A stretch of DNA of 7,212 bases from Bacteroidales bacterium (GCA_016281435.1 JAEEIQ010000098.1:1-7212), one strand, 5' to 3'; shown: positions 1 to 6,080, counted from the first letter of the stretch. A program made the numbers and translations. The notes: generated by a model not told the origin, from the sequence alone.

Positions 1-498
1 CAGAGCGGGGACATAGCATACGGCAAGTTCCTGTACGGCGGCAAGGCCGCATTCGCCACCGTCGATGTTTACCGCGAATTGATGAACTGGCGCCGTTCCC
101 TTCCGAAGTACGCCGCTGCGCCCGACCATCGCCCAGTGCTGGATTTCGTGGCGGAGAGAGGCAGCGTCACCGTGGCCGATGTGCGCAGGCTCATGGGAAT
201 GAAGAAATCCGCGGCGGACGCCCTGCTGGCGCGCCTGCAGATGCAGACACGCCTTATAACCGGCGACATCTCGAGGGTCTACCGCGGCGTCGATCTCCAG
301 TACAGCGGCTGGCAGCGGAGCAGTTTCTGCGCGCCTGAAGCCTTGTTCGAGGAGATGGATTTTCCTTTCCCGGGATACAGGCCCCGCAGCTTGGAATCAT
401 CTCTGACTCCGTCCGAATCGCTTGATTACCTGAAAGAAACCGTCAGGAGGATATGCGGAGACATTCCTGACAAAATCCTGATGAAAATGCTCGGATAG
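1..498 (+). CDS. Probable AlkZ-related winged-helix protein (C-terminal part, 5' end outside the window)
   Basis: The frame is open from the first base of the window to a TAG at 496-498, giving 165 visible residues with the N-terminus missing. A methionine near residue 28 is internal: the codons before it (including YGKFLYGGKAAF, residues 7-18) read as normal protein. Residues about 44-96 (RPVLDFV, then SVTVADVRRLMG, then a basic helix and VYRG) look like a winged-helix unit. They are followed by a YSGWQRSSFCAPEALF stretch and a helical tail ending in KMLG. I recall this combination from Bacteroidales proteins named 'AlkZ-related', distant relatives of the AlkZ/YcaQ interstrand-crosslink DNA glycosylases. 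That name rests on memory of the family and not on a catalytic motif visible here; glycosylase activity is not shown. The stop is 3 bases before the next gene, so the two are probably co-transcribed. Alternative: another winged-helix DNA-binding protein. Confidence 0.6.
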   Translation, partial: QSGDIAYGKFLYGGKAAFATVDVYRELMNWRRSLPKYAAAPDHRPVLDFVAERGSVTVADVRRLMGMKKSAADALLARLQMQTRLITGDISRVYRGVDLQYSGWQRSSFCAPEALFEEMDFPFPGYRPRSLESSLTPSESLDYLKETVRRICGDIPDKILMKMLG

Positions 499-501
499 GC
501 C

Positions 502-1401
502 ATGGAAAGGGAAAAACAGATCTACGGGGTCACCCTGGTCGGGAGCGCTGTCAACATTGTCCTGACTGCGTTCAAGTTCGTCGCCGGCATTCTGGGACAC
601 AGTTCCGCCATGGTAGCGGATGCCATCCACTCCCTCTCGGACCTCGTAACTGATGCCGTAGTGATAGTATTCGTCAGGATCAGCAGCAAGCCGGCCGACC
701 GCGAACATGATTACGGGCACGGAAAGTTCGAAACCCTCGCCGGCGGGATAGTGGCGCTTGCCCTTTTTGCCGTCGCAGGCTGGATATTCTACAATGCTTC
801 AATGCTCCTTGCAGGCTGGTTCCGTGGCGGGGACATCCCCAGGCCAGGTCCGATAGCCCTCTGGGCTGCAGTCCTGTCCATTTTGCTGAAGGAGGCCGTG
901 TATCAGTACACCCGCCGCAAGGCCGCTGCCCTCAAGTCTCCTGCGCTGGAGGCCAATGCCTGGCATCACCGCAGCGATGCCTTCTCGTCCCTTGCCACCC
1001 TCGCCGGCATAGGCGGCGCCATCCTGCTCGGGGACAGATGGACCGTCCTGGATCCAGCCGCGTCCATCCTGGTCGCATGTTTCATCGTACGCATGGCTTG
1101 GAAACTGTTCAGGGAATGTCTCGCGGACCTGATGGAAGCGTCCCTTCCGGATGAAGTCGAGAGTGAAATACTGGATGTGATATCTTCTTTTCCGGACGTC
1201 TCGGATCCGCATAACCTGCGCACCCGCCGCATAGGCAGCAGCTACGCAATCGAGGTCCATATAAGGATGGACGGCAGCCTCCCCCTGGAAGAGGCCCACG
1301 CGCGCACCGTCGGGATTGAAAACGCCCTGCGGGAAAGATTCGGGCAATCGACCCATGTGGCAGTCCATGTCGAACCGTTGAAGCCTACTCACGTCCATTA
1401 A
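502..1401 (+). CDS. Cation diffusion facilitator (CDF) family metal transporter, YiiP-like
   Basis: This 299-residue inner-membrane protein should export divalent metal (Zn2+, Cd2+ or Fe2+) from the cytoplasm in exchange for protons, usually as a homodimer. Six membrane segments fall near residues 9-31, 36-60, 77-103, 116-135, 159-177 and 182-203, followed by a cytoplasmic ferredoxin-like domain (about 210-295). The transport site can be placed by alignment from memory to E. coli YiiP: H43 and D47 in TM2 (HSLSD) and H155 and D159 in TM5 (HHRSD). Position 43 is His where YiiP has Asp. The loop signature HDYGHGKFE (69-77) is typical of the family. In the C-terminal domain H237, H253 and H289 match the YiiP zinc ligands, with E291 in place of an Asp. 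The length is normal for the family. The ATG follows the upstream stop by 3 bases and keeps a complete TM1; no Shine-Dalgarno is seen. Metal specificity cannot be read with confidence. Confidence 0.93.
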   Translation: MEREKQIYGVTLVGSAVNIVLTAFKFVAGILGHSSAMVADAIHSLSDLVTDAVVIVFVRISSKPADREHDYGHGKFETLAGGIVALALFAVAGWIFYNASMLLAGWFRGGDIPRPGPIALWAAVLSILLKEAVYQYTRRKAAALKSPALEANAWHHRSDAFSSLATLAGIGGAILLGDRWTVLDPAASILVACFIVRMAWKLFRECLADLMEASLPDEVESEILDVISSFPDVSDPHNLRTRRIGSSYAIEVHIRMDGSLPLEEAHARTVGIENALRERFGQSTHVAVHVEPLKPTHVH

Positions 1402-1410
1402 AAGAAATCA

Positions 1411-3426
1411 ATGCCAATGAAATTTCCTTACGCGATCCTTGCCGCAGCGTTGTCCGCCCTGATCTCCTGCTCCGAGGCAGACACGGCCGACCTGCATGAT
1501 GTTGCCGTCAGAGTCACGGAAAAAGGCCTTTCCAAAATCGACCTCGGCCATTATATGGGCACCTGCCTGTATCACGGGATGGCCGACCTAGCCCTAGTCT
1601 CAGGGCAGCAGGAAGACATGGACCGGATAATGGACATACTTCAACGATTCGCGGACGGCAAGTTCAAGGGCCCGATCTTCACGAACTTCATCGATTACGA
1701 AATCGGCGGACAGGCCACGGCGATGCTGGCATGGAAAGGTCAGGAGACGCTGGCATCCGCCACGAGCCGGTGCGCCGCGAGAATGTGGCGTGAGCAGCCC
1801 CGTACCGTAACCACCGGAATAATGACCGGACGCTCGCCCTATTGGGCCGCCAACGATGCTTACTGGATTGATATCGCCTTCACGGTTTCGCCTTTCTTCC
1901 TTTACGCCGGACTTCTGGAGGATAACATGGAGTATATCGACTACGCTGCCTATGAAGCCCTGGCCATGTGCCGTCAGCTGCATGACCCGGCAACGGACCT
2001 CTACCACCAGGGTTTCCGCCATCCCAATTCGATGCCGGAAAGGGAGATCTCCGAAGACAACTGGAGCCGCGGTAACGGCTGGATGTCGATGGCCCTGGGC
2101 GCGTTGTTGAGAGATTATCCGCGCGACGGTCAATACCGGGAGGCAATCGTTGCCGAAAGTTTGCGCTTCTATTCGGCCATCTGCCGTTTTCAGGACGCCG
2201 ACGGCATGTGGAGGCAAGAGATGTCCAATCCTGACAGTTACGTAGAGACCTCGGGGTCGGCCCAGCTTCTTGCCGGACTGGGCGCCGCGATCGAATCTGG
2301 AATCCTCGACCGTAAGACGTATCTCCCCTGCTTCGAAAAGGGGCTGAAGGGACTTCTTTCCTACATAGATCCCGACGGAAGCGTCGGCCATACCTGCATG
2401 GGCAACTGCGTACCGGGCAAGGGGCTCAAGGAAGATTTCGAGATACGGCACTGGTACTACAACGAGAACCACTCCTTCGGGCCAGCGGTACTGGCACTGG
2501 CGCAGGCGATGCGCCTGGGTTACAGGAAAGTAAGGCTTCCCCATCCCCTTGGATGGGCGAACGAGGCCGACAGGCCGGTGACCCATGTGGCTGTCAGCGG
2601 CGGCAGTGTCGCCTGGGAAAACGACAGGATTGCATTCAGGGTACGTTCCTCATCTGAGGGGGGAGCCGTCGGAAGCGGAGTGGAGGCATGGACAAAGACC
2701 GTGGATTATCCGGTTACGGACAAATGGCTTGACAGTCCTGTGGAAGAAGACATCGGCGAGGGTTGCGACTGGTATGAGCCGGGACCGGGGCGCGGAGTCG
2801 GTGGCAGCGGTATCTGGACTGAAGGGCGGCTGGTCGCTTCTCCGGCGCATTCTTCATGCTCCGTTTCAAGAGACGAAGCCGGCCGCATAGAATTCACCCT
2901 GACCTTCGGCCCATATGAGGCGGGAGGCGATACGGTCACGGAGGTAAAGCGCATCGAGATGGTCAGTGAGACCTCTTTCTACAAGGTTACGGAGACGCTG
3001 ACCACCGCTTCCGGAAAGGATGCCGTCCTGGCCGTCGGATTGCAGACCTTCGACGACTGGACCCTTCGGGCCGATCCCGAACAGGGCAAACTATACGTTT
3101 TCGAAAAGGTACATCATAGCAGCCCCATAGGTATAGGTGTCAATTTCAGGCAGCCCTGCCTGGAGTCAGAATTCGGATCGGCGGTCCTTGCCCGACCCGG
3201 AGATGTCGCGGGCATTGCAGAAAGCGGGAACGACCGTCTGATGCTCCTGAATGTGAGGAGCGGAGCGAGCGTCACATATTATGTCGGCGCCACGTTCAGC
3301 TATCAGCAGAACAGCGGACATAACCTGGGCTCGGCCGGCGAGTGGGCCCTTGATTATGAGAATAACGCCTGGGCCGTGCAGGAAAGCCTGTACACTTGCC
3401 TCAAACGGGATCAACGTCGATTATGA
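1411..3426 (+). CDS. Lipoprotein with GH88/GH105-type unsaturated glycuronyl (rhamnogalacturonyl) hydrolase domain fused to a DUF4861-type domain
   Basis: The 671-residue protein starts with a lipoprotein signal: a hydrophobic core, then LISC with Cys20 as the predicted lipidated residue. It is therefore expected on the outer membrane or facing the periplasm. An ATG two codons in (1417) gives the more classical start MKFPYAIL and may be the real one. Residues about 28-378 form an alpha/alpha-barrel like YteR/YesR, enzymes that hydrate and release the unsaturated uronic acid left by pectin or other polysaccharide lyases. The signatures are YWIDIAFTVSPF (151-162; D154 aligns with the catalytic Asp), NWSRGNGWMSMAL (217-229), ETSGSAQ (279-285) and HTCMGN (327-332). 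Residues about 390-660 resemble DUF4861: SGVEAWTKTV, then DKWL, IGEGCDWYEPG and RGVGGSGIW (422-469). The role of that domain is unknown to me. The gene lies 9 bases behind the CDF gene, and its 3' end overlaps the opposing priA-like gene by 26 bp. No SusC/SusD or lyase gene is visible, so the substrate is uncertain. Confidence 0.87.
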   Translation: MPMKFPYAILAAALSALISCSEADTADLHDVAVRVTEKGLSKIDLGHYMGTCLYHGMADLALVSGQQEDMDRIMDILQRFADGKFKGPIFTNFIDYEIGGQATAMLAWKGQETLASATSRCAARMWREQPRTVTTGIMTGRSPYWAANDAYWIDIAFTVSPFFLYAGLLEDNMEYIDYAAYEALAMCRQLHDPATDLYHQGFRHPNSMPEREISEDNWSRGNGWMSMALGALLRDYPRDGQYREAIVAESLRFYSAICRFQDADGMWRQEMSNPDSYVETSGSAQLLAGLGAAIESGILDRKTYLPCFEKGLKGLLSYIDPDGSVGHTCMGNCVPGKGLKEDFEIRHWYYNENHSFGPAVLALAQAMRLGYRKVRLPHPLGWANEADRPVTHVAVSGGSVAWENDRIAFRVRSSSEGGAVGSGVEAWTKTVDYPVTDKWLDSPVEEDIGEGCDWYEPGPGRGVGGSGIWTEGRLVASPAHSSCSVSRDEAGRIEFTLTFGPYEAGGDTVTEVKRIEMVSETSFYKVTETLTTASGKDAVLAVGLQTFDDWTLRADPEQGKLYVFEKVHHSSPIGIGVNFRQPCLESEFGSAVLARPGDVAGIAESGNDRLMLLNVRSGASVTYYVGATFSYQQNSGHNLGSAGEWALDYENNAWAVQESLYTCLKRDQRRL

Positions 3427-5197
3427 CAGAATTCTTGCGGCCATGCTTCCTTTCAATGGCCGCACACGCCTGCCTGATCGATTCCTTCCTGGATGCCAGG
3501 GCCGCGTCCCTGGGCAGGAAGATGCGGATCCGGTCAGTTGTCTGAAGAAGGTTGAACGAAGGGCCCAGGGCATCCTGAATGGTTCCAAGAACGGACGGAT
3601 CTCCGCAACGCACATCCACAAGACGGGTATAGGGAGGGAACGAATACATCTTGCGCTCTGCAAGAAGACGTTTCTCCATGTCGGCGGAAAGGGTGTAGAC
3701 CGGGTGGTCGGTACGGGAAGTCTGGATGATGAAGCGGCCGCCGGGGGAAATGGAGCGGAAGGAGGACAGGATCTGGAGAGCCCTTTCATCCGCCCTGAAG
3801 TCTTCGCGTGAGAGCATTGAATCCGCTCCCAGGATGGCAACCAGGGCTACATTGCTTTCCTCAAGCCACTTCGATGTGTTTATGTTTGAGACGTGGATGC
3901 GCTCCTCCATTCCGGGGAAAACCCTATGCAGCTTTGCCGCCGTCTCGTCAAGGAGCCATTGCGGAGCCAGAAGTACCGCATTGCCCCCGCCTGCAAGGGC
4001 CGCAGAAACGGCATCGAGAAGTTTGAAAGACAGGGGGCCGTCCATCCCCCGCTTGCGCTTTTCGGCGGAAACATCGATCACCTCGGCCCCGGAGGCAGTT
4101 TCCGTGCGTGCGTCTTCCAACTTGTATTTGCCGCTGAAGGCATTCAGCGCCGACTCAAGGGAAGGACAGACCGAGCCCAGGATTACATCGGCATTTTTCA
4201 TTGCCGCGAGCGAGATGGCGCTATCCCGTCCGTTATATCGTGGCGCCCCGTCGGAGACTTTGTATGCCGGATCCTGCTCGTCATCGACGATCACGAGGCC
4301 GAGCGGACCGAAAGGAAGGAAAAGTGCGGAACGTGTGCCCAGGACGACGCAAGGCAGAGCTTCCCTCAGCCTTTCAGCGACCCTGCGCCTTCCGGCCACG
4401 CCCAATCCGGAATGGAAAAGAAGGAGCTTGTCTCCGAATTCATGCTCCAGTTTCTCCCTGAGCATGGCGGCTCTCCTTATCTCGGGGACCAGGATCAGTA
4501 CGCTCCGCCCGGCTTCAAGCTCCGGCACCGCGGCCGAAACATACTTTTCTTCCCTTGCGGATGCAAGGAACAGAAGCGGCTTCGAAGCCTTCTTCCCCGA
4601 AGGAGCTGCAGTGAAAAGGTCCTTTGTGCCGATGGTCCCGGAAGAGAGGGAAGATATCATGCGGCGAAGCGAGTCACACTCCCCCTTCAGAGCTTCAATG
4701 CTTTCCGCAAGGGACTGATACACTTTGGTTCCGGTATTGCTGTGCTTTCCAAGCGCAACCTGCTTCCTGTCCAGCCTGGCCTGGGTGGCAGCCAGACGCT
4801 TCCGATATATCTGGAGTGTTTTCTCCTGCAGCGCAAAGCGGCGGCTGCGAGCCCGCGCAAGCGATTCTTCGCCCCGGACTTTAAGGGAAGGATAGGCGGC
4901 CTTGTAGACTTCCCCGACCGTGCAGAGGTAGTAGGACGCCATCCAGCGCCAGAAGGATATCTCGTCTTCAAGTATATCTTCGAGGCCGGTTTCGACGTCG
5001 GTGACGGGCTGTATCCTCGACACATCGATGTCAGGCATTACGTCCACGGCGCTGACTACGCCGACGTATCGTTTCCCCGCCAAAGGGACCAGCACCCTCT
5101 GTCCTATCCTCACCTTGACGTCTTCGGGCAGATAATAACAAGGCTCCCACTCCAAGCGGAGTGGGAGTATCACTTGTATGTAACGCCCTGAGGGCAT
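3401..5197 (-). CDS. priA: PriA-like protein lacking the ATPase motifs and zinc-binding region (degenerate primosomal protein N')
   Basis: PriA normally binds stalled forks with its 3'-DNA-binding domain and unwinds DNA as a DExH helicase to reload the replisome. The PriA frame is clear here. The N-terminal 3'-DNA-binding domain is residues about 5-108 (YIQVILPL, then RIGQRVLVPLAGKRYVGVV). LGTRSALFLPFGPLGLVIVD is at 286-305, YNGRDSA at 321-327, EDFRADERALQ at 465-475, ERKMYSFPPYTRLVDV at 514-529, and the protein ends in the typical DVDP. The length is 598 residues, against about 730 in E. coli and 800 or more in Bacteroides. The Walker A loop (GVTGSGKT in PriA) is replaced by LASAREEKY (211-219). 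The DEEH box reads DDEQ (305-308) and GSATPS reads GSVCPS (341-346). The cysteine-rich zinc region is absent, and motif VI (QVAGRAGR) is replaced by SSFRSISPGG (478-487). A charged, probably coiled-coil helical pair (110-185) occupies the usual winged-helix region. The ATG is 3 bases after the lipoprotein stop. DNA binding is plausible; helicase activity is not. I infer a structural or regulatory role. Confidence 0.85.
   Translation of the reverse strand: MPSGRYIQVILPLRLEWEPCYYLPEDVKVRIGQRVLVPLAGKRYVGVVSAVDVMPDIDVSRIQPVTDVETGLEDILEDEISFWRWMASYYLCTVGEVYKAAYPSLKVRGEESLARARSRRFALQEKTLQIYRKRLAATQARLDRKQVALGKHSNTGTKVYQSLAESIEALKGECDSLRRMISSLSSGTIGTKDLFTAAPSGKKASKPLLFLASAREEKYVSAAVPELEAGRSVLILVPEIRRAAMLREKLEHEFGDKLLLFHSGLGVAGRRRVAERLREALPCVVLGTRSALFLPFGPLGLVIVDDEQDPAYKVSDGAPRYNGRDSAISLAAMKNADVILGSVCPSLESALNAFSGKYKLEDARTETASGAEVIDVSAEKRKRGMDGPLSFKLLDAVSAALAGGGNAVLLAPQWLLDETAAKLHRVFPGMEERIHVSNINTSKWLEESNVALVAILGADSMLSREDFRADERALQILSSFRSISPGGRFIIQTSRTDHPVYTLSADMEKRLLAERKMYSFPPYTRLVDVRCGDPSVLGTIQDALGPSFNLLQTTDRIRIFLPRDAALASRKESIRQACAAIERKHGRKNSVIIDVDPV
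3436..3464. repeat. Perfect 9-bp inverted repeat just past the glycoside hydrolase stop
   Basis: TGCGGCCAT (3436-3444) is exactly repeated inverted as ATGGCCGCA (3456-3464) around an 11-base loop. It begins 10 bases after the TGA of the plus-strand gene and lies inside the last codons of the convergent priA-like gene (AAIERKHGRKNS). No T-run follows on either strand, so it is not a standard intrinsic terminator. It could still form the 3' end of the hydrolase mRNA or reduce read-through between the convergent genes. A 9-bp repeat with a free loop length can occur by chance in 7 kb. Confidence 0.4.
5144..5167 (-). other. Perfect 10-bp hairpin at codons 11-18 of the priA-like gene
   Basis: On the plus strand CTCCCACTCC (5144-5153) is followed by a 4-base loop and its exact inverse GGAGTGGGAG (5158-5167). 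The minus-strand mRNA would fold as a GC-rich 10-bp stem with a GCUU loop, starting 30 nucleotides after the A of the priA-like start codon and 34 after the last base of the lipoprotein stop. No U-run follows, so it is not a classical terminator. It is placed where it could protect the 3' end of the lipoprotein mRNA, slow ribosomes, or lower priA-like expression relative to the lipoprotein. The function is inferred from position alone. Confidence 0.5.
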
Positions 5198-5200
5198 TGA

Positions 5201-5884
5201 CTATTTGAGGTTGCCGGCTTCGGCAGCCTTCACCATGGCCTCGTTGGCGGTCACATAGACCTCGACACGACGGTTCTGGGCGCGGCCTTCGGAAGTGGCG
5301 TTGTCAGCGACGGGCATCGAGTAGGACTTGCCTTCCACGTGCATCGTGTTGGCCATGCCTTTCTTCTTGAGGAAGTTGGCGACGGACTGGGCGCGCTGCT
5401 TGGAGAGCCTTTCGTTGACGGCGTCGGATCCGGTGTTGTCAGTGTGTCCCCAGATCGTAAGATCGGTGTCGGCGAGGTCCTTCATGTTTTCGGCGAACTT
5501 TGCGAGTGTGCCCTGGGCCTCCGCGCTGAGGTTGGAGCTATTGGTGCCGAAGAGGATTCCGCTGTCGAAGGTAACCTTGATGGCGGTGAGTCCGTTGACG
5601 TCGGTGATGGTCTCGATCTTGGCGCCCTCGAGCTTGGCCAACTCTTCAGCCTTCTTGTCCATCTTGTTGCCTATGACAGCACCGGTGGTTCCGCCGACCG
5701 CGGTTCCGATAGCTGCACCGATGGCTGCGCTGCGGGCGTCACCGCCGAGAAGCAGGCCGAGTCCGGCACCGATAGCAGCGCCGGCGCCACCGCCGATGGC
5801 TCCGCCCTTGGCGGAATTCTTCATGTTGGAGCAGCCGGAGAATACGATCAGGCCGCAGAGAGCAATGGTAAGAATCTTTTTCAT
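5201..5884 (-). CDS. Glycine-zipper OmpA-family peptidoglycan-associated lipoprotein (YiaD/Pal-like)
   Basis: This 227-residue protein should anchor the outer membrane to peptidoglycan. The signal peptide has a basic start (MKK), a hydrophobic core and a FSGC lipobox with Cys18 as the lipid-attachment site. Residues about 27-73 form a glycine zipper (repeated GxxxG and AIGAAIG units), likely a membrane-inserting or oligomerising hairpin. A short KKAEEL helix follows. The OmpA C-terminal domain covers about 103-212: VTFDSGILFGTNSSNLS (104-120), GHTDNTG (146-152), LSKQRAQSVANFL (160-172) and GRAQNRRVEVYV (200-211). D149 and R164 have the spacing of the Asp/Arg pair that binds diaminopimelate. 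The start is fixed by the signal peptide, by an AT-rich leader without Shine-Dalgarno, and by a good promoter upstream. The gene heads a probable two-gene unit with the priA-like gene 3 bases downstream. It is a common type in Bacteroidales and likely highly expressed. Confidence 0.93.
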   Translation of the reverse strand: MKKILTIALCGLIVFSGCSNMKNSAKGGAIGGGAGAAIGAGLGLLLGGDARSAAIGAAIGTAVGGTTGAVIGNKMDKKAEELAKLEGAKIETITDVNGLTAIKVTFDSGILFGTNSSNLSAEAQGTLAKFAENMKDLADTDLTIWGHTDNTGSDAVNERLSKQRAQSVANFLKKKGMANTMHVEGKSYSMPVADNATSEGRAQNRRVEVYVTANEAMVKAAEAGNLK

Positions 5885-5921
5885 TATAAAAATTAATTAA
5901 GGTTGTTTCAGATTCATTACG

Positions 5922-5952
5922 CAAATATAAAAAATATACGTCAATCCCCAAG
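5922..5952 (-). promoter_or_regulatory. Bacteroidota-type promoter of the OmpA-like lipoprotein gene
   Basis: On the minus strand CTTG (5949-5952) is followed after exactly 19 bases by TATATTTG (5922-5929). This fits the Bacteroidota consensus TTTG / TAnnTTTG, with one mismatch in the -33 box. Transcription should start near 5915-5918 and give a leader of about 30-35 nucleotides, AT-rich close to the ATG. The -33 box sits just beyond the U-run of the tRNA terminator, so the gene is insulated from tRNA transcription. Confidence 0.8.
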
Positions 5953-5960
5953 CGGTGAAA

Positions 5961-5990
5961 AACAAAAAAGGGCGACCTTTCCAGCCGCCC
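5961..5990 (-). terminator. Intrinsic terminator of the tRNA-Glu transcript
   Basis: Reading the minus strand, GGGCGGCT pairs with GGTCGCCC (5970-5990; eight pairs counting two G-U wobbles) around a short GGAAA loop. TTTTTTGTT (5961-5969) follows directly. It begins three bases after the encoded CCA of the tRNA and points in the same direction, so it should end the tRNA transcript before the lipoprotein promoter. Confidence 0.88.
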
Positions 5991-5993
5991 CTG

Positions 5994-6068
5994 TGGTAGT
6001 GGGTAGGAGAATCGAACTCCTATTGCAAGATTGAGAATCTTGAGTACTAACCGTTATACGAACCCACC
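5994..6068 (-). tRNA. tRNA-Glu, anticodon CUC, with genomically encoded CCA
   Basis: Reading from 6068 down, acceptor strand GGTGGGT pairs with ACCCACT (5998-6004) with one G-U pair at the end. The D-arm (GTA...TAC) carries the GG of the loop. The anticodon arm is CAAGA-TTCTCAA-TCTTG, placing CTC at 6033-6035 (reads GAG). The T-arm is AGGAG-TTCGATT-CTCCT with a normal TTCRANY loop. The discriminator is A at 5997 and CCA is encoded at 5994-5996. All four arms pair with standard sizes, and the variable loop is short (4 bases). Identity as Glu rests on the anticodon. It has its own promoter and terminator and is transcribed divergently from glmM. Confidence 0.95.
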
Positions 6069-6080
6069 GTTTCGGGACTG

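Noticed and set aside
79..498. First gene starting inside the window at TTG 79 or ATG 82
   Set aside because: The same frame is open back to base 1 and the residues before it look like continuous protein, so the gene is cut by the window edge.
1600..2586. Minus-strand open frame of 328 codons inside the glycoside hydrolase gene
   Set aside because: Low-complexity shadow translation with no family signature, whereas the plus-strand frame carries clear GH105 and lipoprotein signatures throughout.
5144..5167. Hairpin near the priA-like start as a classical intrinsic terminator
   Set aside because: No T-run follows on either strand; it is kept only as a hairpin of unknown role.
3893..5191. Long open frame on the plus strand opposite the priA-like gene (432 codons), with another at 3726-4718
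   Set aside because: Their translations show no recognisable fold or motif. They mirror a minus-strand gene with clear PriA motifs at both ends. Long antisense frames are common in GC-rich coding DNA.
3401..5197. PriA-like gene as a pseudogene
   Set aside because: There is no frameshift or premature stop over 598 codons, the N-terminal DNA-binding part, core strands and DVDP end are kept, and it is fitted precisely behind the lipoprotein gene. Changes concentrate at catalytic motifs, which does not resemble random decay.
5328..5900. Two plus-strand open frames opposite the OmpA-like gene
   Set aside because: Their repetitive composition mirrors the glycine-zipper codons of the true gene; there is no start context or promoter.
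5897..5917. Six-codon upstream open frame (ATG to TAA, minus strand) in the lipoprotein leader
   Set aside because: Its ATG lies at or just before the predicted transcription start and there is no leader-peptide feature such as codon runs plus an attenuator.
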